From contig JAKADD010000066.1 of assembly GCA_021820825.1 (NCBI GenBank), positions 1-10,145 on the forward strand: a DNA stretch of 10,145 nt, read 5' to 3'. Below, one piece after another: positions 1 to 6,176 of the stretch. The translations under genes and the position numbers were made by a program. The DNA is from Bacillota bacterium (GTDB lineage: Bacteria; Bacillota; Bacilli; Alicyclobacillales; SLC66). A model generated the notes under the pieces. That model made no database searches. It saw only the letters and a list, made by a program, of their open reading frames with translations, and was not told the origin of the DNA. The stretch's first letter is position 1; every line of letters starts with the position of its first letter.

Positions 1-418
1 GCAGGATGGCCTGCACGAACCAACCGAGGACTGTTGGGCTGACGCCGGTGCTGTAACCGAGTGCGGGCCACCAGGTTTGAGCGTACTGCCGCGTGGCTTC
101 AGCTTCAATGGCGGCCACGCTCGAGTAGGCGAGAAGCGCCGCAAAACCAACCAAATAGCCGACGATAGGCCCGTGCGAGTATTCAGGATAACGGATGATA
201 CCTCCCGCGCGCGGCAGCGCTCCCCCGAGTTCTGCGTAGACGAGTCCGATCAGCATCACGGCGATGCCGCCGATGACCCAGGCAATCCATGCCGCAGGTC
301 CTGCAATGACCGCGCCGCCTTGTGCGCCGAGCAACCAACCTGACCCGATGATCGCGCCTAAACCAAGAAACGTGAGATCGGCCAATGAGAGTTGCCTTTT
401 AAGCTTCCCTTGTTCCAA
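1..418 (-). CDS. APC-family amino-acid permease, N-terminal part (runs off the left edge)
   Basis: Translating the minus strand from a TTG at 418 gives 139 open codons with no stop to the window edge. The start is supported by an AGGGGGG ribosome-binding site at about 427-433, eight bases upstream; there is no nearby in-frame ATG. The protein opens with a short polar stretch (MEQGKLKRQLSLADL), followed by a first membrane segment carrying GLGAIIGSGWLLG. This is the glycine-rich substrate-binding signature of transmembrane helix 1 in the amino acid-polyamine-organocation (APC) superfamily. A second hydrophobic helix (residues about 45-65) leads into YAELGGALPRAGG, a conserved APC loop motif, and a third helix follows around residues 90-105. 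The family couples amino-acid uptake to a cation gradient in the cytoplasmic membrane; aspartate/glutamate-type symporters are close in style, but substrate cannot be assigned from this fragment. It is transcribed away from the cobalamin operon. Confidence 0.88.
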   Translation of the reverse strand, partial: MEQGKLKRQLSLADLTFLGLGAIIGSGWLLGAQGGAVIAGPAAWIAWVIGGIAVMLIGLVYAELGGALPRAGGIIRYPEYSHGPIVGYLVGFAALLAYSSVAAIEAEATRQYAQTWWPALGYSTGVSPTVLGWFVQAIL

Positions 419-465
419 ATGTGTTTCCCCCCTGAGTTAATTATTAAGATGGAGTACAAATAATT

Positions 466-494
466 AAAATATTATGAATACGATCCGCTGCCAA
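466..494 (-). promoter_or_regulatory. Candidate sigma-A promoter for the amino-acid permease
   Basis: On the minus strand a TTGGCA (494-489) is followed after 17 bases by TATTTT (471-466), in an AT-rich stretch about 45 bases upstream of the permease TTG start. The -35 matches the consensus at four of six positions, and the -10 is only moderate. Position and spacing fit, but this is a weak prediction. Confidence 0.3.
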
Positions 495-520
495 TTGACT
501 GGCAACATAATGCGATTGTC

Positions 521-579
521 TGGCGGCAGTCTCGAATCGTTTCGAATCACCCCTTTTTGTCGCCGCCAAGCTGCCGCCA
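521..579. repeat. Inverted repeat with a duplicated right arm
   Basis: TGGCGGCAG at 521-529 is perfectly complementary to CTGCCGCCA at 571-579, giving a 9-bp stem with a 41-base loop. The core GCCGCCAA of the right arm is present twice in direct orientation (562-569 and 573-580), so the left arm could pair with either copy. The loop also contains a short direct repeat, TCGAATC, at 532-538 and 542-548. There is no T-tract, so it does not look like a terminator. It could be a regulator-binding site or RNA structure, or it may be chance. Confidence 0.35.
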
Positions 580-798
580 ACGATGATTCTGCAACGCTGC
601 AAGCGCATTCTGCAAAAGAAGTTGGTCGGACAGTTGGACATAATCTAGTTATATTCGTCAAAACACAGTCAATTCCTGCATCTTCGCCAGCGTCATGTGC
701 GAAATTTGTCAAATGCGCAATCGTCGGCATATTGAGAGACGTCAGAATATCTGTAAACCGCGAAATTGGCAGGCTAAATCTGCTGCTGTGATCGCCGC

Positions 799-827
799 TC
801 GACAGCCTGTTCGTTATGGGCTATACT
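799..827 (+). promoter_or_regulatory. Promoter of the cobalamin-uptake operon
   Basis: TCGACA (799-804, five of six matches to the sigma-A -35) is separated by exactly 17 bases from TATACT (822-827, five of six matches to the -10). The predicted transcription start falls at about 833-835, exactly where the 5' strand of riboswitch helix P1 begins. That agreement supports the call. Confidence 0.7.
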
Positions 828-832
828 CTTTG

Positions 833-993
833 CAGAAGGTGCGCATTCATGCGCATAACAGGGAATCCGGGTGAAACTCCCGAGCGGTCGCGCCACTGTA
901 ACGGTTCTGTTCTTTTCATGCGCAAGCAGCCACTCCGTGTTCGGGGGAAGGCGAAAGGAACGCGAAAACCGAAGTCAGGAGACCTACCTTCTG
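833..993 (+). promoter_or_regulatory. Cobalamin (AdoCbl, class I) riboswitch aptamer
   Basis: The conserved core is clear: ACAGGGAATCCGGGTGAAAC at 857-876, the B12 box CGCCACTGTAA at 891-901, and the distal AAGTCAGGAGACCTACC at 972-988. The closing helix P1 is perfect over eight base pairs: CAGAAGGT (833-840) pairs with ACCTTCTG (986-993). In this family, adenosylcobalamin binding to the nascent mRNA leader lowers expression of downstream cobalamin uptake or synthesis genes. Here it precedes a BtuF/BtuC/BtuD-type transporter and an intrinsic terminator, which implies transcriptional control. Which cobalamin form it prefers cannot be read from the sequence with certainty. Confidence 0.95.
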
Positions 994-1071
994 ATCTGTC
1001 ACCAGGGAACCTTCGCGGATGAGGTGCGGTGTAGCGAACGAGCGATCGGATCTTCTGACGCCTCTCGATAC

Positions 1072-1102
1072 AACCATCTGCGCACAGGCAGTTGGTTTTT
1101 TT
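1072..1102 (+). terminator. Intrinsic terminator of the riboswitch expression platform
   Basis: AACCA (1072-1076) plus CTGC (1078-1081) pair with GCAG (1088-1091) plus TGGTT (1093-1097), with a single T-T mismatch and a six-base loop. The hairpin is followed by an uninterrupted T run to 1102. It lies about 80 bases downstream of the aptamer and 65 bases before the first gene of the operon, the expected place for a ligand-controlled attenuator. It should form when cobalamin is bound. Confidence 0.82.
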
Positions 1103-1166
1103 GTACGCCGTTTCGCCACGGATTTCTGGATTCATTTAGATAAAACATCGGGGGGCATACCATAGT

Positions 1167-2171
1167 ATGAAAATAAACACTCGCCGTGCAGGCATTGCTC
1201 TAGCTGCCCTGCTGTTCGGCACAGCACTGCTCAGCGGTTGCGCGACGGCGGGACAAACCGCCGCAGGTACGGGAACAACCGTCAAACAGACTGCAAAAAA
1301 TACGAACAACGCTGCATTCCCACTTGTCATCAGGGATGACACGGGACGCAAAGTGGTCATTCCCCACAAGCCGACCCGCATCATTTCGCTGACACTCGGC
1401 ACCGATGAAATTTTGACAGCCCTTGTGCCGCTGAGTGAGATTGTGGGTGTCGATTACTACGCAACGCAGCCTGTCTGGTCGCATATCACAGGACTCGTGG
1501 AGCAGCATCATCTGCGCGTCCTGGGCAGCAGCACAGGCGAACCGAGTGCGGAGGAACTGGTTAAACTGCACCCGAACCTGATTCTTGCCGCTGATTATGA
1601 CAGCCCAAAACTGATTCAACAGTTGACTCATTTAGGGGTGCCCGTGTATGAGTTCACATCGTTCAACTCCATCGGCAGCATCGAATCGCACATCCTGACC
1701 ATTGGGCGAATGGTCGGTTACGAGCCGCAGGCACAGGCGATCGTTCACGATATGCAACAGGAGTTGGCGACCCTGAAGAAAACAGCGCCCAAGAAAAAGC
1801 TGACGGTTCTGTACTATACCAGTTATCAAAATACCATCAGCATCGCCGGTGCGAATACAACAGGCAACAGCATCATAAACGCGGCGGGAGGAGTAAATGT
1901 CGCGGCCGGTCTCTCCGGATGGGCGACGGTGTCCGCGGAGAAGGTGCTCGCCCTCAATCCGGATGTCATCATCATTCCAAACGATTCCGGGAACCAGCAA
2001 CTGCAACTGAAGCAGTTCCTTGCCAACCCTGTCTTTAAATCGCTGCGCGCCGTGAGAAACCATCACGTCTACACAGCTTCCGACGGCAATCTGTCCGCAG
2101 TCAGTCAGTACATTGTCCTGGGCGTTCAGGATGTTCAGAACATGCTGATCAACGCAAGCAAAACAAAATGA
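1167..2171 (+). CDS. btuF: Cobalamin ABC transporter substrate-binding lipoprotein (BtuF-like)
   Basis: This 334-residue protein begins with a lipoprotein signal peptide: a basic N-terminus (MKINTRRAG), a hydrophobic core, and the lipobox LLSGC, with Cys25 as the lipidated residue. A low-complexity Ala/Thr/Gly linker (residues 26-50) leads to a periplasmic-binding-protein fold of the FecB/BtuF type. The first lobe starts with DDTGRKVVIPHKPTRIISL and contains the family pattern PSAEELVKLHPNLILAA. The second lobe ends with LALNPDVIIIPND and the usual C-terminal helix. It should capture the ligand outside the membrane and deliver it to the permease encoded next. Binding proteins of this fold also carry iron-siderophores or haem; the upstream cobalamin riboswitch is what points to vitamin B12. 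The ATG at 1167 follows a GGGGGG stretch at 1150-1155, a slightly long spacing. The stop overlaps the next start (ATGA), indicating translational coupling. Confidence 0.9.
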   Translation: MKINTRRAGIALAALLFGTALLSGCATAGQTAAGTGTTVKQTAKNTNNAAFPLVIRDDTGRKVVIPHKPTRIISLTLGTDEILTALVPLSEIVGVDYYATQPVWSHITGLVEQHHLRVLGSSTGEPSAEELVKLHPNLILAADYDSPKLIQQLTHLGVPVYEFTSFNSIGSIESHILTIGRMVGYEPQAQAIVHDMQQELATLKKTAPKKKLTVLYYTSYQNTISIAGANTTGNSIINAAGGVNVAAGLSGWATVSAEKVLALNPDVIIIPNDSGNQQLQLKQFLANPVFKSLRAVRNHHVYTASDGNLSAVSQYIVLGVQDVQNMLINASKTK

Positions 2172-3196
2172 CGCCGCGTGTGATTGCGCGAAGCCGCCGT
2201 ACAGCCGCATGGTGGCTTCCTGTGCTTGCGGGGGTGCTTGCGGTTGCCATCGTTGCGGGAGTGATAAAAGGACCTGTTCCGCTCACAGTGGCTCAGGTGC
2301 TCCACGCGATGCTGGGTCCAGCGGGCAACAGCACAAACGACATCATCGTCAGGGAAATCCGCGAACCGCGCGTGCTCTGCGCGGCTTTCGTGGGCGCGGC
2401 CCTGGCGACCTCCGGCGCTGTGGTGCAGTCCATTTTTAAAAATCCGATGGCGGATCCAGGGATCATCGGCGTCTCCGCCGGCGGATCGATTGGCGCCGTG
2501 CTGGCGCTGATTTTCTCGTGGACCCTCCGCAGTCCGTTTGCGCTTCCGCTCGCCGCGTTTGCGGGGGCGACACTAGCCGTGTTTTTAGTCTATGCTCTGG
2601 CTACAAAACACGGCAAGACGTCTCTGATTGGCGTGCTGCTCGCCGGAATGATCGTCAGTTCGATGATTGACGCAGGTGTCTCGCTTGCGCTTACCTTCGC
2701 GAATAATTATCAACTGCGCAGTATCGTGTTCTGGCTCATGGGAGGATTCAATGGAGATGGCTGGACGGCTGTCAGACTGGTCGCCATTCCAGTCAGCGTC
2801 GGTCTTGTGCTTGTTTTCACACTGGCGCGGGAACTGGATTTGCTGCAAACCGGCGAGGAGAGCGCGCATTCCAGCGGGGTTCCGGTGGAATGGGTCAAAC
2901 GAGCGCTGCTGGTGCTTGTGGCTCTGATGACTGGGGCGTCGGTCGCGATCAGCGGAACGATCGCGTTTGTCGGTCTGATCGTGCCCCATATGGTGAGGGC
3001 TTTGGTGGGGCCGCGCCATCGTGTGGTTCTGCCCGCCTCGGCTCTGCTTGGCGCCGCTCTGCTGGTGGTTGCGGACATGGTTGCGCGGACGCTGATTTCT
3101 TCATTTGAAATTAATGTCGGCATCATTACGTCCTTTCTGGGCGGTCCTTTTTTCCTATATCTGTTGCTGCGTTCGGAACGGCGCCTTGGCGCGTGA
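2168..3196 (+). CDS. btuC: Cobalamin ABC transporter permease (BtuC-like, FecCD family)
   Basis: The 342-residue product is a polytopic membrane protein of the FecCD family, the usual length for BtuC/FhuB-type subunits. Visible hallmarks are EIREPRVLCAAFVGAALATS and SGAVVQSIFKNPMADPGIIG near residues 60-100, corresponding to the conserved RxPR...GaaLa.sG...Q...NPLa.P.iLG pattern. The cytoplasmic coupling segment around ELDLLQTGEESAHSSGV contacts the ATPase, and SGTIAFVGLIVPHMVRALVG followed by ADMVART is near the C-terminus. About ten hydrophobic helices can be traced. Two copies would form the translocation path and assemble with two ATPase subunits. The start ATG overlaps the upstream stop codon by ATGA, so translation is probably coupled to the binding-protein gene. 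Substrate is inferred from the riboswitch, because the family also includes iron-siderophore permeases. Confidence 0.92.
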   Translation: MTPRVIARSRRTAAWWLPVLAGVLAVAIVAGVIKGPVPLTVAQVLHAMLGPAGNSTNDIIVREIREPRVLCAAFVGAALATSGAVVQSIFKNPMADPGIIGVSAGGSIGAVLALIFSWTLRSPFALPLAAFAGATLAVFLVYALATKHGKTSLIGVLLAGMIVSSMIDAGVSLALTFANNYQLRSIVFWLMGGFNGDGWTAVRLVAIPVSVGLVLVFTLARELDLLQTGEESAHSSGVPVEWVKRALLVLVALMTGASVAISGTIAFVGLIVPHMVRALVGPRHRVVLPASALLGAALLVVADMVARTLISSFEINVGIITSFLGGPFFLYLLLRSERRLGA

Positions 3197-3226
3197 AACG
3201 ATCAGTCGCAATGAGGGGGAATCTGT

Positions 3227-4135
3227 GTGCTGTCCTGTGACCGCCTGAGTTTTCAGGAGATTGTGCACGATGTTTCGTTGCAGGTTGAACCGGGTGAAAT
3301 TGTCGCATTGATCGGTCCAAACGGCGCGGGCAAGAGCACGATCCTGAAACTGCTTGCCAGGGTGCTTGCGCCAACGGGTGGAACTGTATCGCTGTTTGGC
3401 CGCGGGCTGCAGCGCATGCGGGCGCGCAAACGGGCGCAGTGGCTGGGGTATCTGCCGCAACAGACCGTGGTTGATGTGGCGTACACCGTGCGCGATATTG
3501 TGGAAATGGGGTTTTACGCGCGCGGCGCCGCGCGCAGGAACCCGTCCGACTTTATCTTGGCGCAGGTGGGCCTGCAGAGTTTCGCTGACCGCGATATTCG
3601 CACCCTGTCCGGCGGTGAACGTCAGCGCGCATTCCTTGGCAAAGTGCTGGCGCAGGATGCACGCATTCTGCTTCTCGACGAACCTGTGTCAGGCTTGGAT
3701 GTCGGCTTCCAACTGGACATCCTGCGCATCTGTCGTGAACTCGCGGCCGAAGGGCGGGGAATTCTTGTCACGTTGCATGATCTGGAACATGTCCTTAGTT
3801 ACGCGGATCGCGTGATACTCTTGCATGAAGGAGCCATCATCAACCAGGGGCTTCCGGTGAGTGTGCTGACTGGCCCTGAGATGGAGCGCGTATTTGGCCT
3901 GCGTACGAGAACTTTCCGCGATCCGCATACGAAACAGCCGCGGCTGTCGTTGCTGCGTGTTGACGGCCTGCAGAGCGTCGGGATGGACATCCATGCTGCT
4001 TCGCAGCACCAACAGCCGAGAAGAAAAATACGCCTGCGGCGATTTTTCGGGATGGACGAAACGCCTTCTGCGGAACAGGCGGACGGGGGAGAGTCGCAGC
4101 CGCCGCAATCGGAACTTGCGGGAGCAGCGGGCTAA
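3227..4135 (+). CDS. btuD: Cobalamin ABC transporter ATP-binding protein (BtuD-like)
   Basis: This is a 302-residue ABC ATPase. It shows Walker A GPNGAGKST (residues 30-38), Q-loop Gln79 in YLPQQT, signature LSGGERQR (127-134), Walker B ILLLDEP (147-153), D-loop SGLD (155-158) and switch His184 in VTLHD. All catalytic residues are intact. It powers transport through the preceding permease. The start is a GTG at 3227 with AGGGGG at 3214-3219 seven bases upstream; it lies 30 bases after the permease stop. Single-domain family members are typically about 250-270 residues. Here the last 50 residues form a low-complexity tail: a basic stretch (about 264-273) followed by an acidic, Glu/Gln/Ala/Gly-rich end. 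No domain is recognised in the tail. The gene ends 13 bases before the convergent glycosyltransferase stop, and no terminator is visible between them. Confidence 0.9.
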   Translation: MLSCDRLSFQEIVHDVSLQVEPGEIVALIGPNGAGKSTILKLLARVLAPTGGTVSLFGRGLQRMRARKRAQWLGYLPQQTVVDVAYTVRDIVEMGFYARGAARRNPSDFILAQVGLQSFADRDIRTLSGGERQRAFLGKVLAQDARILLLDEPVSGLDVGFQLDILRICRELAAEGRGILVTLHDLEHVLSYADRVILLHEGAIINQGLPVSVLTGPEMERVFGLRTRTFRDPHTKQPRLSLLRVDGLQSVGMDIHAASQHQQPRRKIRLRRFFGMDETPSAEQADGGESQPPQSELAGAAG

Positions 4136-4148
4136 GGCAACGGGGAAA

Positions 4149-4961
4149 TCACTCGTGGCAAAATTGCAGGCTTCCGTTCCAGAGAATACATGTCGGACGG
4201 CGATAGGACTGGAGGCCGGGTTCGTTCAGCATGAGCGTAAAGGAACTTACCGACAGCGATTCCAGTTGATGTTTTTGCACAAAGCGCTGCAGGGATCGCT
4301 GCATGCCAGTGTGATTGGCCGAGAGGTTTTGGCCCACCGCGCTGACCATGTACAGGACACTGGCAAACGGCACGCGAAGCAGGGCGCATACGGCAGACGC
4401 ACGGAGGAAAAAGTCCCAATCCCAGTAGTCGCGCATGTTCTCGTCAAAAAAACCAATGTCATCATGGAGCGTTCGGTCATAAAGGATGCCTGAGGAGATG
4501 ACTGTGTTCCACTGGCGCAGCAGTGCGGGATCGAAATCAAAGGCGAAGGCTGTCCTGGCCACGGGCACGCGTTTGCCGTTGGCGTGATTGTAATTCACAA
4601 TTTCCGCGTCGGAGTACAGCAATTGACTTGTGCGTTCCCGCCACATCTGCGCCATTCTCTGGATGTGCCCAGGCAACAGCAGATCATCGTCATCGCAGAG
4701 CATGACAAGATCCCCCTGAGCCAGACTCAGGCCCTCGTTGCGGGCCCGTACATGTCCCCGGTTGCTGCCCAGGTTCACAAGCTGCACCGGCATCTGCTTT
4801 GCCGCTTGCCTGATTACGGAGGACACGTCGCTGCCCGCATCGTTGACAACGATCACTTCTTTGTTCTGATAAGGATCGGACGCAATGGCGCGCAAACACT
4901 CCGCCAGCAGACGGGGACGATTATAGGTTGGTATGATGATGGATATGGATGGATTTTTCAT
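4149..4961 (-). CDS. Family 2 glycosyltransferase (GT-A fold)
   Basis: The 270-residue reading begins MKNPSISIIIPTYNR, the nucleotide-binding first strand of GT2 enzymes. VNDAGSD (39-45) and NRGHVRARNEG (67-77) follow. The metal/nucleotide-binding acidic cluster is CDDDD (89-93) within VMLCDDDDLLLPGH. The acceptor-side region FFDENMRDYWDWDFFLRAS (171-189) resembles the D-x-D/E-D...R pattern near the catalytic base. It should transfer a sugar from a nucleotide-sugar donor to a saccharide, lipid or protein acceptor at the cytoplasmic face; donor and acceptor are unknown. There are no membrane helices. A longer frame starts at GTG 5000 (13 extra residues) but lacks a ribosome-binding site. The ATG at 4961 fits the family N-terminus better, though its nearest GGGGG (4980-4984) is 18 bases away, so the start is uncertain. 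It lies 106 bases downstream of the C39 peptidase gene on the same strand. Confidence 0.88.
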   Translation of the reverse strand: MKNPSISIIIPTYNRPRLLAECLRAIASDPYQNKEVIVVNDAGSDVSSVIRQAAKQMPVQLVNLGSNRGHVRARNEGLSLAQGDLVMLCDDDDLLLPGHIQRMAQMWRERTSQLLYSDAEIVNYNHANGKRVPVARTAFAFDFDPALLRQWNTVISSGILYDRTLHDDIGFFDENMRDYWDWDFFLRASAVCALLRVPFASVLYMVSAVGQNLSANHTGMQRSLQRFVQKHQLESLSVSSFTLMLNEPGLQSYRRPTCILWNGSLQFCHE

Positions 4962-5067
4962 AGTGCCAATCAGATCGTTCCCCCGTATGTGCCTACGCAC
5001 CGTTTGCCGTCACAGATACCGCCATTGTGGCACAGTTGTGAGGGAAATGCTAGTTTTAACCCGATTT

Positions 5068-5904
5068 TTACGATTGCGGCGTCACTGTGACAGCCTGTCT
5101 GCCAAGATCAATCCAACTCTGCCGAAACGATGCCTGAGGTATCTGATCGAGTTGCGCAGTCAAGGGATCGTTTACATAAAAATCCGTTTTGTCATACCCG
5201 ACCAGGAGTACAGCGTGTTCAGACATCGTCGTGCGCACCGGTCCTGTGGGGCTTTGCCATGTGATCCAGTCGTCTACTGGCAGGAAATTGAACGTTGTCC
5301 ACATGATCACGGGGCGACCCGATGCAACCGTTGCAAGGATGGTCGCGAGGGGAGATCCCGTCAGATCGAGTGCGCGTCCTGGCATATAACGGTTCAAAAG
5401 GGCGGCAATTGGGCCATGGTACACGCCAAAACCAGGTTCTTTGCCAGAAATGCTGCCCACAAAACCGTTGTTCGGGTTGCCCCAACTGACGATAGCGCCT
5501 GCGCTGTTCGTTACGAGCGGGGTCGGATCGCGGGTAATCTGACTGGCGAGCGTCAGGTTTGTGACGCTTATATGCTCAAACTGCAGGAGCATGGCCAGAC
5601 TGGTAACTTCACAACCGTTGAACAGCGCGGGCAACTGACTGACCAGAGGAGCTGCAAGAAGTGTCTTGGCTGGCAGCGCGACCGTACTGTTGGCTGTGGA
5701 TGGCTGCGTTTGGGAAGAACTATACGGCGGTGAATGAAAAACAGGCGTATGACGCGCGCCATGAGCAATTGACTCTTGGGCGAGGCGCCGTGCGGATAAT
5801 GTTGTGATCCCGTGGGAAGTGATCGGCCAGAGCGCAATGAGGAGCACGGTCAATACGACGCTCATCATCTGAACTCGAAAAAAATGACGAAGCCAGTGCT
5901 TCAT
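5068..5904 (-). CDS. C39-like cysteine peptidase, membrane-anchored or secreted
   Basis: The 278-residue protein has a basic N-terminus and one hydrophobic segment (about residues 13-29), acting as signal peptide or anchor. A Ser/Thr/Pro-rich linker (about 50-80) precedes an extracellular Peptidase_C39_2-type domain. The papain-like catalytic residues are visible: oxyanion Gln90 and nucleophile Cys98 in VSQLPALFNGCEVTSLAMLL, His230 in SEHAVLLVGYD, and Asn245/Asp246 in YVNDP. Bacillota carry many such secreted or anchored proteins (YvpB-like), mostly of unknown substrate; it is not next to a bacteriocin exporter. The ATG at 5904 is preferred because a 10-codon mini-ORF with a strong AGGAGG site ends exactly on it (ATGA overlap). 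A TTG at 5973 would add 23 residues ahead of the signal sequence, but it has no ribosome-binding site. Confidence 0.82.
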   Translation of the reverse strand: MKHWLRHFFRVQMMSVVLTVLLIALWPITSHGITTLSARRLAQESIAHGARHTPVFHSPPYSSSQTQPSTANSTVALPAKTLLAAPLVSQLPALFNGCEVTSLAMLLQFEHISVTNLTLASQITRDPTPLVTNSAGAIVSWGNPNNGFVGSISGKEPGFGVYHGPIAALLNRYMPGRALDLTGSPLATILATVASGRPVIMWTTFNFLPVDDWITWQSPTGPVRTTMSEHAVLLVGYDKTDFYVNDPLTAQLDQIPQASFRQSWIDLGRQAVTVTPQS

Positions 5905-5933
5905 ACGATGCGGCGGATGCTGCAAAACGCCAT
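5901..5933 (-). CDS. Ten-codon leader mini-ORF coupled to the C39 peptidase gene
   Basis: A minus-strand ATG at 5933 sits nine bases after a consensus AGGAGG (5948-5943), the best ribosome-binding site near this gene. It encodes MAFCSIRRIV and stops at TGA 5903-5901. This stop overlaps the peptidase ATG (5904) as ATGA, the usual arrangement for translational coupling. The mini-ORF may simply load ribosomes onto the peptidase gene; a regulatory role is possible but not shown. It is in a different frame from the peptidase. A sequencing frameshift is a less likely explanation, because the peptidase frame is complete from 5904. Confidence 0.45.
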   Translation of the reverse strand: MAFCSIRRIV

Positions 5934-5973
5934 CGCCAGTTTCCTCCTGTTGCAGACCAAACTGTTTTGACAA

Positions 5974-6176
5974 TTCTGTGGGGGCGCGAAGCGTCTATTT
6001 ATACGCAAAAACGCATCTTATGCGGGCCAGTTGCGCTTCATGTCGTGATAGGAAGGCAGGCCAGCCGGCCACAGCTTGGAAACAGTAGTTAAATAGCATG
6101 CTTTCTTGAGTTTATCATCGCAATTGCCAATCTACAAGGCGCTGAACCGGTATGGTTTCGCGAATGCAGGGCGAAG
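5974..6176. other. Intergenic region between antiporter and C39 peptidase
   Basis: About 200 bases between the end of the antiporter gene and the upstream region of the peptidase, both on the minus strand. There is no open frame of note and no clear T-tailed terminator. A GC-rich self-complementary stretch lies at about 6060-6070 (GGCC-AGCC-GGCC), without a T run. A TATAAA on the minus strand near 6003-5998 is a possible -10 for the peptidase, but no matching -35 was found. Confidence 0.4.

Larger units (their letters stand above)
419..798. other. Intergenic region without a convincing gene
   Basis: This gap separates the divergently transcribed permease and cobalamin operon. Short open frames occur on both strands (an 88-codon minus frame at 464-730 and a 105-codon plus frame at 474-791). 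Neither has a ribosome-binding site or a protein sequence I recognise, and they overlap each other antisense. The left 80 bases are AT-rich and probably carry the permease promoter. The middle holds an inverted repeat (521-579, listed separately). An 8-base direct repeat, GCGAAATT, occurs at 699-706 and 760-767, which may be chance. Confidence 0.55.

Noticed and set aside
77..343. 88-codon plus-strand open frame
   Set aside because: It is antisense to the APC permease, which has clear family motifs. The translated sequence is rich in Arg, Asp and His with no recognisable domain.
464..791. Overlapping open frames on both strands in the first gap
   Set aside because: No ribosome-binding sites, no recognisable protein features, and mutual antisense overlap; most likely chance.
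871..1143. Open frames across the riboswitch and terminator
   Set aside because: The bases are explained by the conserved cobalamin aptamer and the terminator; coding here is incidental.
3354..3815. 153-codon plus-strand frame inside the ATPase gene
   Set aside because: A shadow of the intact btuD-like gene in another frame; the ABC motifs are all in the main frame and no frameshift is needed.
4136..4148. Possible shared terminator between the convergent btuD-like and glycosyltransferase genes
   Set aside because: The 13-base gap and flanking coding ends contain no convincing hairpin with a T or A tract.
4933..5733. 266-codon plus-strand frame opposite the C39 peptidase
   Set aside because: The minus-strand frame has a signal sequence and a full Cys-His-Asn set. 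The plus frame is Arg/Cys-rich and typical of antisense translation of a GC-rich gene.
5068..5904. C39 peptidase as part of a bacteriocin export system
   Set aside because: No ABC exporter, precursor peptide or double-glycine leader is nearby; the domain resembles stand-alone secreted C39-like proteins.
6003..6033. Short direct repeat ACGCA flanking an A run upstream of the peptidase
   Set aside because: Too short and not a true inverted repeat; no terminator or operator can be supported.
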